This document shows, one piece after another, positions 54,474 to 63,176 of a stretch of DNA of 64,000 nucleotides; within the stretch, counting starts at the first letter, position 1; each line of letters starts with the position of its first letter. A program made the translations under genes and the position numbers. Under the pieces are notes generated by a model. It was not told the origin of the DNA. It saw nothing but the letters and a program-made list of their open reading frames with translations, and did not search any database. This DNA is from Fimbriimonadia bacterium (GTDB lineage: Bacteria; Armatimonadota; Fimbriimonadia; Fimbriimonadales; JABRVX01). The stretch lies in contig JABRVX010000009.1 in assembly GCA_039961735.1 (NCBI GenBank), positions 62,001 through 126,000 of the forward strand. Reading direction: 5' to 3'.

Positions 54474-54875
54474 ATGCCAAACATCGTAGAAACCGCCGCC
54501 AACGCAGGGACCTTCCAGACCCTAGTCACCGCCGTACAGCACGCCGGTCTGACCGACGCTCTCTCCGGCTCGGGCCCGATGACTGTCTTCGCACCGACAG
54601 ACGAGGCTTTTGCCAAGTTGCCCGCCGGCACTGTCGAAGGCCTACTTCAGGACATTCCGAAGCTCCAGGCAATTCTGAAGTTTCACGTCGTGCCCGGTCG
54701 CATGGGATCGGCAGAGGTGGCAACCGCACGGGAGATTCCAACGCTCAACGGTCAGAGCATCTCGGTAGACACATCGAACGGAGTGAGAGTCAACGACGCT
54801 AACGTAGTTACCGCCGACATCGAGGCAGAGAACGGGATCATTCACGTGATCGACTCGGTCATCTTGCCGAACTGA
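54474..54875 (+). CDS. Fasciclin-domain protein without signal peptide
   Basis: 133 residues from ATG 54474 (AAAGGAA upstream). A single FAS1 domain from residue 3 ([65 protein letters not shown]). It starts directly at the domain, with no signal sequence, unlike its neighbour, so it is either cytoplasmic or exported by another route. The two domains differ enough that duplication is not recent. It is the last gene of the operon. Confidence 0.85.
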   Translation: MPNIVETAANAGTFQTLVTAVQHAGLTDALSGSGPMTVFAPTDEAFAKLPAGTVEGLLQDIPKLQAILKFHVVPGRMGSAEVATAREIPTLNGQSISVDTSNGVRVNDANVVTADIEAENGIIHVIDSVILPN

Positions 54876-54900
54876 TTTCACACTCCTGCCGCGCAGGCTC

Positions 54901-54927
54901 GCGCCCCGGCCCGAAGAGCCGGGGCGC
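54901..54927 (+). terminator. Terminator-like hairpin after the fasciclin operon
   Basis: GCGCCCCGGC (54901-54910), seven-base loop, GCCGGGGCGC (54918-54927), 25 bases past the stop. Followed by mixed sequence, not a T run. Confidence 0.55.
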
Positions 54928-55017
54928 GGCCATTGCCTTGCGTGAACCGAAGGACATCGACCGCTCACGACGAAGCTAAGTTGGCCAACACCCCGAGGAC
55001 TGAGGAGCATAGCGATC

Positions 55018-56019
55018 ATGATCCACTGTATGGCCGCCTTCGAGCCCAAGTCCGAGCTGCGACCGCACACCTACGAGCCTACGCCCCTAGGCCCGTACGA
55101 CATCGAGATAGGGATAACTCACTGCGGGATTTGCCATAGCGACATCCACTTGATCGACGATGATTGGGGCATCAGTGAGTATCCGCTCGTGCCCGGCCAC
55201 GAGGTTGTCGGGACCGTGCGGCAGCGAGGTTCTCTCGTCAGCGAGCCCGACCTCGGTTCTCGTGTGGGCTTGAGTTGGCAGTGCGGAAGCTGCCTGCAGT
55301 GCGAGTGGTGTGTGGCAGGAGACGAAGCCAACTGCCCCACGCAAGTGGCAACATGCGTTGCCCGTCCAGGGGGCTTCGCTCAGAGCATCCGAGTGGATAG
55401 CCGGTTCGCCTATGCGATCCCTGAAGCGCTGGGATCGGAAGGGGCCGCGCCGCTGCTCTGCGGTGGCATCACCGTCTACACACCTCTCCGCAATCATGTT
55501 CGTCCTGGCCACCGCGTGGGAGTGATCGGCATCGGCGGACTGGGTCACCTCGCGCTTCGGTTCGCTAACGCGATGGGTTGCCATGTGACGGCATTCTCCA
55601 TCTCTCCGAACAAGCGGGAAGAGGCGAAGCGGTTCGGTGCGCACGAGTTCGTCGTGTCCACGGACGAGAATGCCATGAAGGCGGCGAAGCAGTCGCTCGA
55701 CCTCTTGCTCACTACGGTACACGTGGACCTGAACTGGCAGGAGTGGCTGAAGCTGCTGCGTCCCCACGGCACACTGTGCTTTGTCGGGGCGTCGCCCAGC
55801 CCGGTGAGCATTGCTCCAATGAGCCTTATCGTGGACGACCTGAAGGTGAGTGGCAGTCACACAGGCAGTCGGCACGAGATGCGCGAGATGCTTAGCTTTG
55901 CAGCTCGTCATGGGATCGAGGCACAGGTCGAAGTGATGCCTTTGGCAGAGGCTAACGCCGCCATCGCAAGAGTGAGAGAGAATAGAGCCAGGTACCGGAT
56001 GGTGCTGTCCATCGGCTAG
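55018..56019 (+). CDS. Zinc-dependent alcohol dehydrogenase (YahK/CAD-like)
   Basis: 333 residues, GAGGAG ten bases upstream. Catalytic zinc: GITHCGICHSDIH and the PGHEVVGTV histidine. Structural zinc: CGSCLQCEWCVAGDEANC. NAD(P)-binding GIGGLGHLALRFA. This is the group that reduces aldehydes such as cinnamyl or benzyl aldehydes with NADPH. Cytoplasmic. Not obviously cotranscribed with the fasciclin operon because a hairpin lies between. Confidence 0.9.
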   Translation: MIHCMAAFEPKSELRPHTYEPTPLGPYDIEIGITHCGICHSDIHLIDDDWGISEYPLVPGHEVVGTVRQRGSLVSEPDLGSRVGLSWQCGSCLQCEWCVAGDEANCPTQVATCVARPGGFAQSIRVDSRFAYAIPEALGSEGAAPLLCGGITVYTPLRNHVRPGHRVGVIGIGGLGHLALRFANAMGCHVTAFSISPNKREEAKRFGAHEFVVSTDENAMKAAKQSLDLLLTTVHVDLNWQEWLKLLRPHGTLCFVGASPSPVSIAPMSLIVDDLKVSGSHTGSRHEMREMLSFAARHGIEAQVEVMPLAEANAAIARVRENRARYRMVLSIG

Positions 56020-56070
56020 GCGGTCCCGGCGGTTCCCCGGGGCTGCAGAGGGCTGGTGTACACTTGCCGC

Positions 56071-57729
56071 ATGAGCGCGAACCCCCGCTGGCTGCAGTCC
56101 TATTCCGGAGTCCGTGCCGTAGTCGGACAAGGCCCTGACGTTCTCGACGAGGACAAGCTGTTCGCGTTTCGCCATGCGTACTGCTATGCTGTCTCGCGTC
56201 TCCAGGCGTGGCCTTCTCCCGAGGCACGATTCGTCTTCGCGCGCGACCCTCGGCCGACCGGCTCAGCTTTGGCAGCCGAACAGGCGGCAGGGGTCGCGGC
56301 GGCATGCAGAGACCTCGGTGTGCAGGTCGAGGTGATCGACCTGGGTGTTGTCACTACGCCGGTATGGCAACACGCTGTTCGTGTGTTCGAGGCTCATGGT
56401 GGGGTTATGGTAACAGCCAGCCACAACCCGCTCGACAACAACGGGTGGAAGTACGCGACCGGTGTGGAGACCCACGGCGTGGATCCTGCACCTCCCGGCG
56501 CGCTCCTCTCGCCTGCCGAAATGGGCAATCTCATTCGCGCTGCGAACTCCTTCTCCCCGAAGCGCACCTCAGTCGAAGTGCAGCGCACAGAAAAACGGGC
56601 CGAGGCAGTCCAGCATTATCTCCAGTTCATCCGAGATGCGTTCCGGGTACGAGCCTCTGCTGGATCGGTGGTTCTCGATCCGAACGGGGGTGCGGCCTGT
56701 GGTATCGCAGAGGAGCTGTTCGAGTCGCTGGGTGTGAAGCCGATCGTGGTGAACGGAGAGATCGGTCGGCCCGGTCATCTGATCGACGTAGAGGCAGGCG
56801 GGCCGCCGGGTAAGGGGCATGTGCTGGATGCGCTCGCCGAGCAGGTACGCGCAGAGGGCGCGCTGTTCGGGCTCGCTTACGATTTCGACGCCGATCGCGG
56901 CAACCTAACCTACCTTCGGACGGATGGCGCGACGGCTATCCCATCGCCTCAGGCGGTAGCGGCTATCAACACGGCCATCGCCCTCGCCGTCCACAAACGA
57001 TCCGGTGACTCGCGGCCTGCTGCGGTCGTGCTGTCGGACGGCACCTCGTGTCGCGTCTGGCGCATTGCAGAGGCGTTCGGAGCGCGGGTCTCCGAGGTCG
57101 AGACCGGCGAGATCAACGTGGTGACCCAGATGCGTGAGCTGGAGGAGCAGGGTTACGCTGCGGTCGTCGGGGTCGAGGGACCTAACGGCGGCACTGTGTT
57201 CGCCGGCACGACCTGTCGCGACGGGTCATTGGTCGGAGCCGGAGCCTTGCTCGCAGGCACCGATGAGGCTTTGCGCTCGCTCGTACGTGAGACACTTGCC
57301 CCGAACAAAGCGCCCGGTCCTGGGCTCGCGGGCTTCATCTCGCTGCTGCCGTATGCACGCTCCATAGCCGAGCGGCGGACCACCGAACCCATGGAATGGT
57401 CGCGCTTCGTGGACCTTCTGGAGCAGCGTACGCGGGAGCGCTTCGCCGAGCGGCTGGCGTCGGACTGGAGCGACTACGCTTTCAGCTACTCGTACACGCG
57501 CTACGCAGGACCAGAGCGACCCCATGTGGCGCTCTACGGCTGGAAGCTGTGCCTGTCGAGCACGGAAGGGCAGGGGTTCCTCTGGGTCCGCGCATCGAAG
57601 ACCGAGGCTGGAGTGCTACGTATGATAGCGGATGCGCCCGACGAGCCGCGCGCTATCGCACTGCTTGCGTTCGGCTCTCATCTGCTTGCGGGTGAGAGCC
57701 GAACTAGGGCTTCTTTCTCGGCCGACTAG
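56071..57729 (+). CDS. Phosphohexomutase (phosphoglucomutase/phosphomannomutase family)
   Basis: 552 residues from ATG 56071; a GTG at 56056 is possible. The phosphoserine motif TASHNPLDNNGWK is near residue 116, and DFDADRGNLT is the Mg site. The sugar-binding loop, usually GEESGH or similar, reads GVEGPNGG here. Interconverts hexose 1- and 6-phosphates, probably supplying nucleotide-sugar synthesis for the envelope genes nearby. TACACT sits six bases before the ATG and no ribosome site is seen, a leaderless-type start. It converges on the phosphodiesterase gene with a 26-base overlap. Confidence 0.8.
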   Translation: MSANPRWLQSYSGVRAVVGQGPDVLDEDKLFAFRHAYCYAVSRLQAWPSPEARFVFARDPRPTGSALAAEQAAGVAAACRDLGVQVEVIDLGVVTTPVWQHAVRVFEAHGGVMVTASHNPLDNNGWKYATGVETHGVDPAPPGALLSPAEMGNLIRAANSFSPKRTSVEVQRTEKRAEAVQHYLQFIRDAFRVRASAGSVVLDPNGGAACGIAEELFESLGVKPIVVNGEIGRPGHLIDVEAGGPPGKGHVLDALAEQVRAEGALFGLAYDFDADRGNLTYLRTDGATAIPSPQAVAAINTAIALAVHKRSGDSRPAAVVLSDGTSCRVWRIAEAFGARVSEVETGEINVVTQMRELEEQGYAAVVGVEGPNGGTVFAGTTCRDGSLVGAGALLAGTDEALRSLVRETLAPNKAPGPGLAGFISLLPYARSIAERRTTEPMEWSRFVDLLEQRTRERFAERLASDWSDYAFSYSYTRYAGPERPHVALYGWKLCLSSTEGQGFLWVRASKTEAGVLRMIADAPDEPRAIALLAFGSHLLAGESRTRASFSAD

Positions 57730-58738
57730 GCTCCGCCACCGCGCCTTTCTCTCGGATGAGCGACTTGCCGTCCAGGCGCGGATGGAAGGACGCGAGGTCG
57801 AGGCCGAAGGCATCCAGAATCGTCGGTGCAACGTCCACTCGCTTACCAGGTACCAAGCCTCGAGGGTCGTTGGTCGCGAGTGTCACGTACGGTGCGTTCC
57901 TGTGTGTCTTCTGTCCCTCGTCGAACCCGTGGTCGGCGGTGACGTACACGATGGTCTTGTCGTAGATGCCCAACTTCCGCAGCTTGGCGAGGATGCGCCC
58001 CGTCCACCGGTCATTGGAGATCAGCGCATCGTTGTACTGCTTCGAGTTCTCGCCGAACTTGTGACCGTTGTGGTCTACGGAAGCGAAGTGGACAAAGAAG
58101 AAGAACGGCCGGTCGCGATACTTCTCCAACAGCTCGAGCGTCAGCTCGCCGACTTTGTCGTCTTCGATTAGCCCGTTGCGCCAGAAGTCGAGTGTGGACG
58201 AGACATTGTAGTAGGGCTTACCCGGCACCACGAGGTACGGTTTACCGCCTTCGTTGACGATGCTGCCTCCCCCTTGCAGAAGCTGCCGTCGGCGTTCCGG
58301 CGTGATGTTCGGGCGCACAGGTCGCTTAATCGGCGGCCCGTCATCAACGTTGCCCATCTTCCCCACGACAGCGACCGTAACGAAGCGGCTCGGTCCGAAG
58401 TGCTGCTCCAGCCGCTCGAATACGGTGAGGCCCTTTGGGATGGGCTGGAAGCGGCGGTTGCTGTACACCCCGGTGACCTCGGGGCTGTAGCCCGTCAGGA
58501 TCTGACTCCATCCAGCCTTCGTGTCGGTGACGCCCTCGATATCTATGTTGACCAGCGCGCCTTCCTTGGAGAGCCGTGCTAGGGTCGGCAACTCGCCTCG
58601 ATGCAGGCACTCCTGGATGTGCGCACGCTGAGCCCCGTCCCAGCCGACTAGGATTACGTTGCGCGTGGGCTCACCCTCAGTGGGCCCCCAGGCGCCTGCA
58701 GCGAGCAGTAGTAGCACCCATGCACCCAATAACCTCAT
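57704..58738 (-). CDS. Secreted alkaline-phosphatase-superfamily hydrolase
   Basis: 344 residues from ATG 58738 with AAAGGTGG upstream, giving a signal peptide (MRLLGAWVLLLLAAGAW). An earlier ATG at 58828 would bury it. Metal and nucleophile motifs of the nucleotide-pyrophosphatase/sulfatase type: VILVGWDGAQRAH, VTDTKAGWSQILTG (Thr or Ser nucleophile region), HFASVDHNGHKFG and YVTADHGFDEGQKTH. Would hydrolyse a phosphodiester, phosphonate or sulfate ester in the periplasm; the substrate is unknown. It lies alone on this strand, antisense in its last 26 bases to the mutase gene. Confidence 0.78.
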   Translation of the reverse strand: MRLLGAWVLLLLAAGAWGPTEGEPTRNVILVGWDGAQRAHIQECLHRGELPTLARLSKEGALVNIDIEGVTDTKAGWSQILTGYSPEVTGVYSNRRFQPIPKGLTVFERLEQHFGPSRFVTVAVVGKMGNVDDGPPIKRPVRPNITPERRRQLLQGGGSIVNEGGKPYLVVPGKPYYNVSSTLDFWRNGLIEDDKVGELTLELLEKYRDRPFFFFVHFASVDHNGHKFGENSKQYNDALISNDRWTGRILAKLRKLGIYDKTIVYVTADHGFDEGQKTHRNAPYVTLATNDPRGLVPGKRVDVAPTILDAFGLDLASFHPRLDGKSLIREKGAVAEPSRPRKKP

Positions 58739-59173
58739 TGCCTTGCCACCTTTGTGCCTCTTTGCACAATAATTGGTAGACGTCGCCTGCTCCCCAGAGT
58801 TCAGGTTGCTCAGTGCCAGTCGTGTCATTTCCAGCTAGTGGCGTTCGAGCCTCCAGGATAGTACACCTGCCCGCTGACGACCGATCGGTCGTTCTTTGAC
58901 CACTTCTGGAAGTCCTGTGCACTCGCCCTCACGGTCGAAGGTGACGAACATCGGGAAAGCGATTCCTCGGGATCACCGAGGTGGTCGTCACGCTGCCGGC
59001 TTCTCAGGGGGATGGGTGGACCTGCCGGATAGATTGCGATGTCACGGAGACCGGCTTGGTCGGGGCCGTTGGCGCGTTGTCGGGTGTGCGCGGCAGAGGG
59101 CGAAACGGCTCCTACGAGCGGTTTGGGCCGGGCAGGGGCTTTCGGACCAGTCGGGCCGGCTCTCATCGCAGGT
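58739..59173. other. Region without a supported gene; possible gene remnant
   Basis: These 435 bases separate two minus-strand genes. The only hint of coding is a short minus-strand stretch reading VRASAQDFQKWSKNDRSVVS and continuing to GGSNATSW just before a stop at 58825-58827, with no start nearby and no recognised family. I see no tRNA or clear promoter beyond TACTAT at about 58858. Confidence 0.4.
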
Positions 59174-59650
59174 CTAGAACGGTTGGACGCGGATTAGCAC
59201 GAGGATGCAGGCGAGTGCGAGGACCGCGAGCACTGGCACGGCAGCCAACCATGATGGCCGCGTCGCCTCGGGGGAGCGAATCAAGTCGTACAGTTTGGTC
59301 GCAGCCACGAAGTGTACGGCGACCAATACAATGACCAAGCCCAGCTTGGCGTGGAACCAGCCCTGCTGTAGCTTGTGGGGCTCGAAGACGATCAACGACC
59401 ACAGCCCGCCAACGAGCAGGAGCAGAAAGCCCGGAGCAACCGCCCAGTTGTGCAGAGACCGTACCACCGAAAGCGCGGCTCTGCGTTCGTCTGTGTTTTG
59501 CGTTGCTGCGGCGCGCCAGACGAGGATGGTCATGCTGAGCAGCCCGCCAACCCAGGAGATCACCCCGAAGACGTGCAAAATCCAAGCTGCATGGTGAGCC
59601 GCTACTGCTCCCTCCGGTGCGGTAGCCACCGGCAGCAATCCGAACAACAT
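59174..59650 (-). CDS. CopD/HemJ-like membrane protein
   Basis: 158 residues from ATG 59650, with AGGAGG six bases upstream; the longer frame beyond it has no family match. Four membrane helices with conserved histidines in the pattern HHAAWILHVFGVISWVGG, RSLHNWAVAPGFLL and GWFHAKLGLVIVLVAVHF, like haem- or copper-associated families CopD and HemJ (protoporphyrinogen oxidase). Which applies is not clear from sequence. It is divergent from the lipid A acyltransferase over about 100 bases. Confidence 0.65.
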   Translation of the reverse strand: MLFGLLPVATAPEGAVAAHHAAWILHVFGVISWVGGLLSMTILVWRAAATQNTDERRAALSVVRSLHNWAVAPGFLLLLVGGLWSLIVFEPHKLQQGWFHAKLGLVIVLVAVHFVAATKLYDLIRSPEATRPSWLAAVPVLAVLALACILVLIRVQPF

Positions 59651-59747
59651 GCTTTTCCTCCTTCTGGCCCGATCGTACCGGCTTCGCGACCTCCCGGGCA
59701 CGAGGGGACGGGATGGAAGGAACGGAACCGCGCTCCGGCGTGACACA

Positions 59748-60671
59748 ATGGGGCCGGAGCATCGGTACTTGAAGAGGACGATCCTATTCCTTTCCGGGTT
59801 GGCCCTCTGGCTGTTTCGAGGGCTGTTTCGACTGTTGCCCCACCGTGTCGCGGTGGGCCTCGGCGCGGTCGTCGGCACGTTGGTCTACGCCGTCGCGCGC
59901 CGTAGGCGGGCTTTGGCCCTGGCCAACCTCGGTGCCGCATTTCCGGAGAAGGAGCCGCAGCAGATTGCCGAGATGGCCAAGAGGGTCTTCGAGAACTTCG
60001 GGCGCACCGCGGCGGAGTTCCTGCGAACCAGACACCTCAGTGCCGAGACGGTGTCCAACCTCGTGGAGATTGAAGGTCTTGAGAAAGTGGACCGTGCCCT
60101 GCAAGAAGGAAAGGGCGCACTGATGATCACGGCCCACTTCGGCAACTGGGAGCTGATGGCGCGCTACTTGACTGACCGAGGCTATCGGCTGTCTGTGGTC
60201 GCGCGGGACGCGAACGACCCCCGAACAACGGAAATCGTCAACGAAATTCGGAGAGAAAACGGGTATCAGGTGTTTAGTCGAGGGAACGCCGCCAAGTTCA
60301 TCCTGGGGTGCTTGCGCCGCAACGAGTTGGTCGGCATCCTACCCGATCAGAACGCAGGAGATGTCTTCTTACGGTTCTTCGGGAGGGAGTGCGGTAGCGT
60401 GGTCGGGCCTGCCGTCATTCACCTCCGGACCGGCGCACCGCTGATTCCAATATTCTGCGTTCGGCTTCCAGGTGACCGCCATCGCATCGAGGTGCATCCG
60501 CCCATCGAAACGGCTCTAACCGGCGATACCGACCGGGACGCTAAGGCAATAATGGAGGAGGTCCAAGCGGCGATCGAACGGCAGGTGCGGCGCTATCCCG
60601 ATCAGTGGCTGTGGTTCCATGACAGGTGGAAGTCCGCGCGCAGAAGGGAAGAGGCTGCCGGTGTCGGTTGA
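59748..60671 (+). CDS. Lipid A biosynthesis acyltransferase (LpxL/HtrB family)
   Basis: 307 residues from ATG 59748; earlier readings run into the divergent gene. An N-terminal membrane helix (LFLSGLALWLFRGLF), the catalytic box ITAHFGNWELMAR (HxxxxE in the form HFGNWE) and LPDQNAGDVFLRFFGREC, the second conserved block. It transfers a secondary acyl chain onto lipid A precursors, or a related lipid, at the inner membrane. It begins the LPS-type operon with two GT9 genes and a heptose adenylyltransferase. Confidence 0.85.
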   Translation: MGPEHRYLKRTILFLSGLALWLFRGLFRLLPHRVAVGLGAVVGTLVYAVARRRRALALANLGAAFPEKEPQQIAEMAKRVFENFGRTAAEFLRTRHLSAETVSNLVEIEGLEKVDRALQEGKGALMITAHFGNWELMARYLTDRGYRLSVVARDANDPRTTEIVNEIRRENGYQVFSRGNAAKFILGCLRRNELVGILPDQNAGDVFLRFFGRECGSVVGPAVIHLRTGAPLIPIFCVRLPGDRHRIEVHPPIETALTGDTDRDAKAIMEEVQAAIERQVRRYPDQWLWFHDRWKSARRREEAAGVG

Positions 60672-61689
60672 TATGTCCTCGGTTCGGAATGTCTTGATGG
60701 TCCGGCTGTCGGCCATCGGAGACGTGATGCATACGATGCCGGTGGCGGCTGCGTTAAAGCGCTCTTTCCCGCACATCCGTCTCACCTGGGCCGTGGAAGA
60801 TCGTTGCGTGGAACTGGTCGAGTGTAACCCCTATGTGGACGAGGTCTTCTCGCTCCCTCGCCACGCATGGCGAAAGCGTCGCTTAAGCCCAGGTACATGG
60901 CTCAACGGTGCGACACGGCTGTTCGAACTGCGGCGCAGACACTTCGACCTGGCGCTAGACTTACAGGGTCTGCTTAAGAGCGCGGTCGTCGCCTTTGTCT
61001 CGGGGGCGCCAGTGCGGCTGGGCTACCATTGGCAGAGGGAGGGCGCGCGGTTTTTGGTGAAAGGGGTGCCACCAACCAAGGGTTCTGCGCACGTCGTGCA
61101 GCAGTATCTCGACGTAGTTCGCTACCTCGGTGGCGAAGCGGAGCCTGTGGACTTCGGCCTCCACGTTCCCGATGCGGCCACGACCTCGGCCAGGCGCCTA
61201 CTGCAAGATCTCGGTGTGTCCTCCCCCTACGCAGTCATCAACCCTTCCGCAGGGCACCCAACGAAACGTTGGCCTCCGGAGAACTTTGCCGTCGTGTGCG
61301 AGCGATTGCACGCAGAGGGCGTGGCACCGGTGCTGGCTGGACATTCTTCGGACGCGCCGATTGCCGCTGCGCTCCGGACCGCCTGCCCGTCCCCCGTGGC
61401 AGACGCAGTTGGTCGCACCAGCTTGGTCGAACTTGCAGCGCTGCTTCGCGATGCGTATGTGCACATCGCGGGCGACACGGGTTCTATTCACATGGCTGCA
61501 GCCCTCGGGGTCCCGCTCGTGGCGCTCTATGCGGCGACGGACCCGTCACGAAGTGGTCCTTACGGTAGGCTGGATAGTGTGGTCTCTGCGTATCGTCCCG
61601 ACGGCGGGGGTGCTATCGAAGAACTATCGGTAGACGCAGTCTGGGAACGAACTGTCCAACATCTGCACTCGGTGAGGAGCAGTGCTTGA
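60661..61689 (+). CDS. GT9-family heptosyltransferase, copy 1
   Basis: 342 residues from GTG 60661 (GAGG upstream; ATG 60673 is possible). LMVRLSAIGDVMHTMPVAAA is the GT9 N-terminal motif, DLALDLQGLLKSAVVAF and GLGVP-like HIAGDTGSIHMAAALGVPLV the donor site. It adds L-glycero-D-manno-heptose to the LPS core or a similar sugar. It overlaps the acyltransferase by 11 bases and copy 2 by eight. Confidence 0.85.
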   Translation: MSVDMSSVRNVLMVRLSAIGDVMHTMPVAAALKRSFPHIRLTWAVEDRCVELVECNPYVDEVFSLPRHAWRKRRLSPGTWLNGATRLFELRRRHFDLALDLQGLLKSAVVAFVSGAPVRLGYHWQREGARFLVKGVPPTKGSAHVVQQYLDVVRYLGGEAEPVDFGLHVPDAATTSARRLLQDLGVSSPYAVINPSAGHPTKRWPPENFAVVCERLHAEGVAPVLAGHSSDAPIAAALRTACPSPVADAVGRTSLVELAALLRDAYVHIAGDTGSIHMAAALGVPLVALYAATDPSRSGPYGRLDSVVSAYRPDGGGAIEELSVDAVWERTVQHLHSVRSSA

Positions 61690-62695
61690 TCCCAAACGCA
61701 TCCTCTGTGTAACCAAGTCCAGGTACATCGGTGACACCGTCCTCGCGGTCCCGGCTATGCGCGCCCTACGCGAAGCCTTCCCGAATGCCGAGATGGATCT
61801 GCTCACCGGTCCAGCCGCTGCTGCCACCATGGCCGAGTGCCCATGGTTCAGTCGGATACTCGTCGAGAAGCCAGGTGCGGAGCGCTCACCCGTTGCCGTG
61901 CTTCGTAGGGCTCGTGAGCTGCGAACTCGTAACTATGACCTGTCCGTGCTGTTCAATCGTTCTGTCCGGAGCGCATTCCTCGCTTGGCTCGCAGGCATCC
62001 CAACGCGGGTCGGCTTTTCCGTAGAGATGCGTGGGCCACTTCTGACTCACAGGGTGCCCTACGACCGATCGCAGCACGAGATCGAGTGCATGATGGACAT
62101 TGTCGAGGCCGCGGGCGCCAGATCCGACGATCTCCGGCTGGAGCTGTGGGTCAGTCCAGAGGAGCGTGGAATCTGCCACATGCACGGTCTCTCGCCAAAA
62201 GCATACGTGTGCTTCGCCTGCGGCGCAAACGAGCCGCATTTGCGGCTGTGGCCGTCGGAGTACTTCAGTCGCGTTGGAGAAGAGATCGCGCGTTGGGGAT
62301 TTCGCATCGTTCTCCTGGGTAGCGAAGGAGAGCGAGCCGCAACGAGGCCTGTCGTCCAGGCGCTGGGGAACGCCGCACTAGATTTGTCCGGACGAACGAC
62401 CATTCGAGAGGCTCTCGGCTGGGTATCGGAAGCTGCCCTCTACGTCTCGGCGGAAACAGGTCTCTCGCACTGCGCAGTCGCGCTCGGAACCCCGAGCGTC
62501 GTGGTCCACGGCCCAACGAAGTGGCAGAGATGGGGACATCAGACGGAGACCGCCGTTGCGCTTTGGACCGACCTTGGCTCACCCAATCCAACGCCACAGG
62601 AAATCCAAGCTTGTCTTCGAGCCGTTCATCCCCAAAGAGTGATCGAGGCAGCGCGGACACTGATCAAGGAGCCCTCTTTTGCCCCGCGCCCTTAG
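61682..62695 (+). CDS. GT9-family heptosyltransferase, copy 2
   Basis: 337 residues from GTG 61682. The N-terminal motif LCVTKSRYIGDTVLAVPAMR is a variant of copy 1, with FSVEMRGPLLTHRVPYDRS and VSAETGLSHCAVALGTPSV. The Arg/Ser replacement of the usual start suggests a different acceptor from copy 1. It overlaps both neighbours and continues the LPS-type operon. Confidence 0.83.
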   Translation: MLDPKRILCVTKSRYIGDTVLAVPAMRALREAFPNAEMDLLTGPAAAATMAECPWFSRILVEKPGAERSPVAVLRRARELRTRNYDLSVLFNRSVRSAFLAWLAGIPTRVGFSVEMRGPLLTHRVPYDRSQHEIECMMDIVEAAGARSDDLRLELWVSPEERGICHMHGLSPKAYVCFACGANEPHLRLWPSEYFSRVGEEIARWGFRIVLLGSEGERAATRPVVQALGNAALDLSGRTTIREALGWVSEAALYVSAETGLSHCAVALGTPSVVVHGPTKWQRWGHQTETAVALWTDLGSPNPTPQEIQACLRAVHPQRVIEAARTLIKEPSFAPRP

Positions 62696-63176
62696 GAGCA
62701 AGATCATCCCGCCGGAGGAAGTGCAATCACTTGCCGACCGGCTGCGGCGAGAGGGCAAGAGCATCGTGTTTACCAACGGCTGCTTCGACCTTCTGCACAC
62801 CGGCCACGTATGCTATCTGGCAGAGGCCAGGCTGCTGGGAGACTGTCTGATCGTGGGGGTCAACTCGGACGAGTCGGTACGGGCCATCAAGGGACCGGGC
62901 CGCCCGTTTTTGCCACTCGAGGACCGGCTCACGATGCTTGCTGCCCTAGAGTCGGTGGACGCAGTGACGTGGTTCGAAGAATCGACCCCGGACTTGCTCA
63001 TTCGAGCTATTCGGCCGACAATCCATGCGAAGGGTGGCGACTATCGGGTGGAGGACCTTGGCGAGGCCGATCTGGTTCGCGAGCTAGGAGGTCGCGTCGT
63101 CGTTCTGTCCCTCGTGGAGGGCAGGTCCACCTCGTGGCTTCTGGATCACATCGGGCGGCGCCTGTCCGGTAAGTGA
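62679..63176 (+). CDS. rfaE2: Heptose-1-phosphate adenylyltransferase
   Basis: 165 residues from TTG 62679, placed seven bases after AAGGAG. Nucleotidyltransferase motif FTNGCFDLLHTGHVCYLAEA, then VGVNSDESVRAIKGPGRPFL and AKGGDYRVEDLGEADLV. It makes ADP-D-glycero-D-manno-heptose from heptose-1-phosphate and ATP. The kinase half (rfaE1/HldE N-terminus) is not present here, so the enzyme is the split form. Its last 93 bases lie antisense to the end of plsC. Confidence 0.88.
   Translation: MPRALRSKIIPPEEVQSLADRLRREGKSIVFTNGCFDLLHTGHVCYLAEARLLGDCLIVGVNSDESVRAIKGPGRPFLPLEDRLTMLAALESVDAVTWFEESTPDLLIRAIRPTIHAKGGDYRVEDLGEADLVRELGGRVVVLSLVEGRSTSWLLDHIGRRLSGK

Noticed and set aside
55087-56175. 362-residue minus-strand open frame
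   Set aside because: Antisense to the alcohol dehydrogenase with no recognisable motif.
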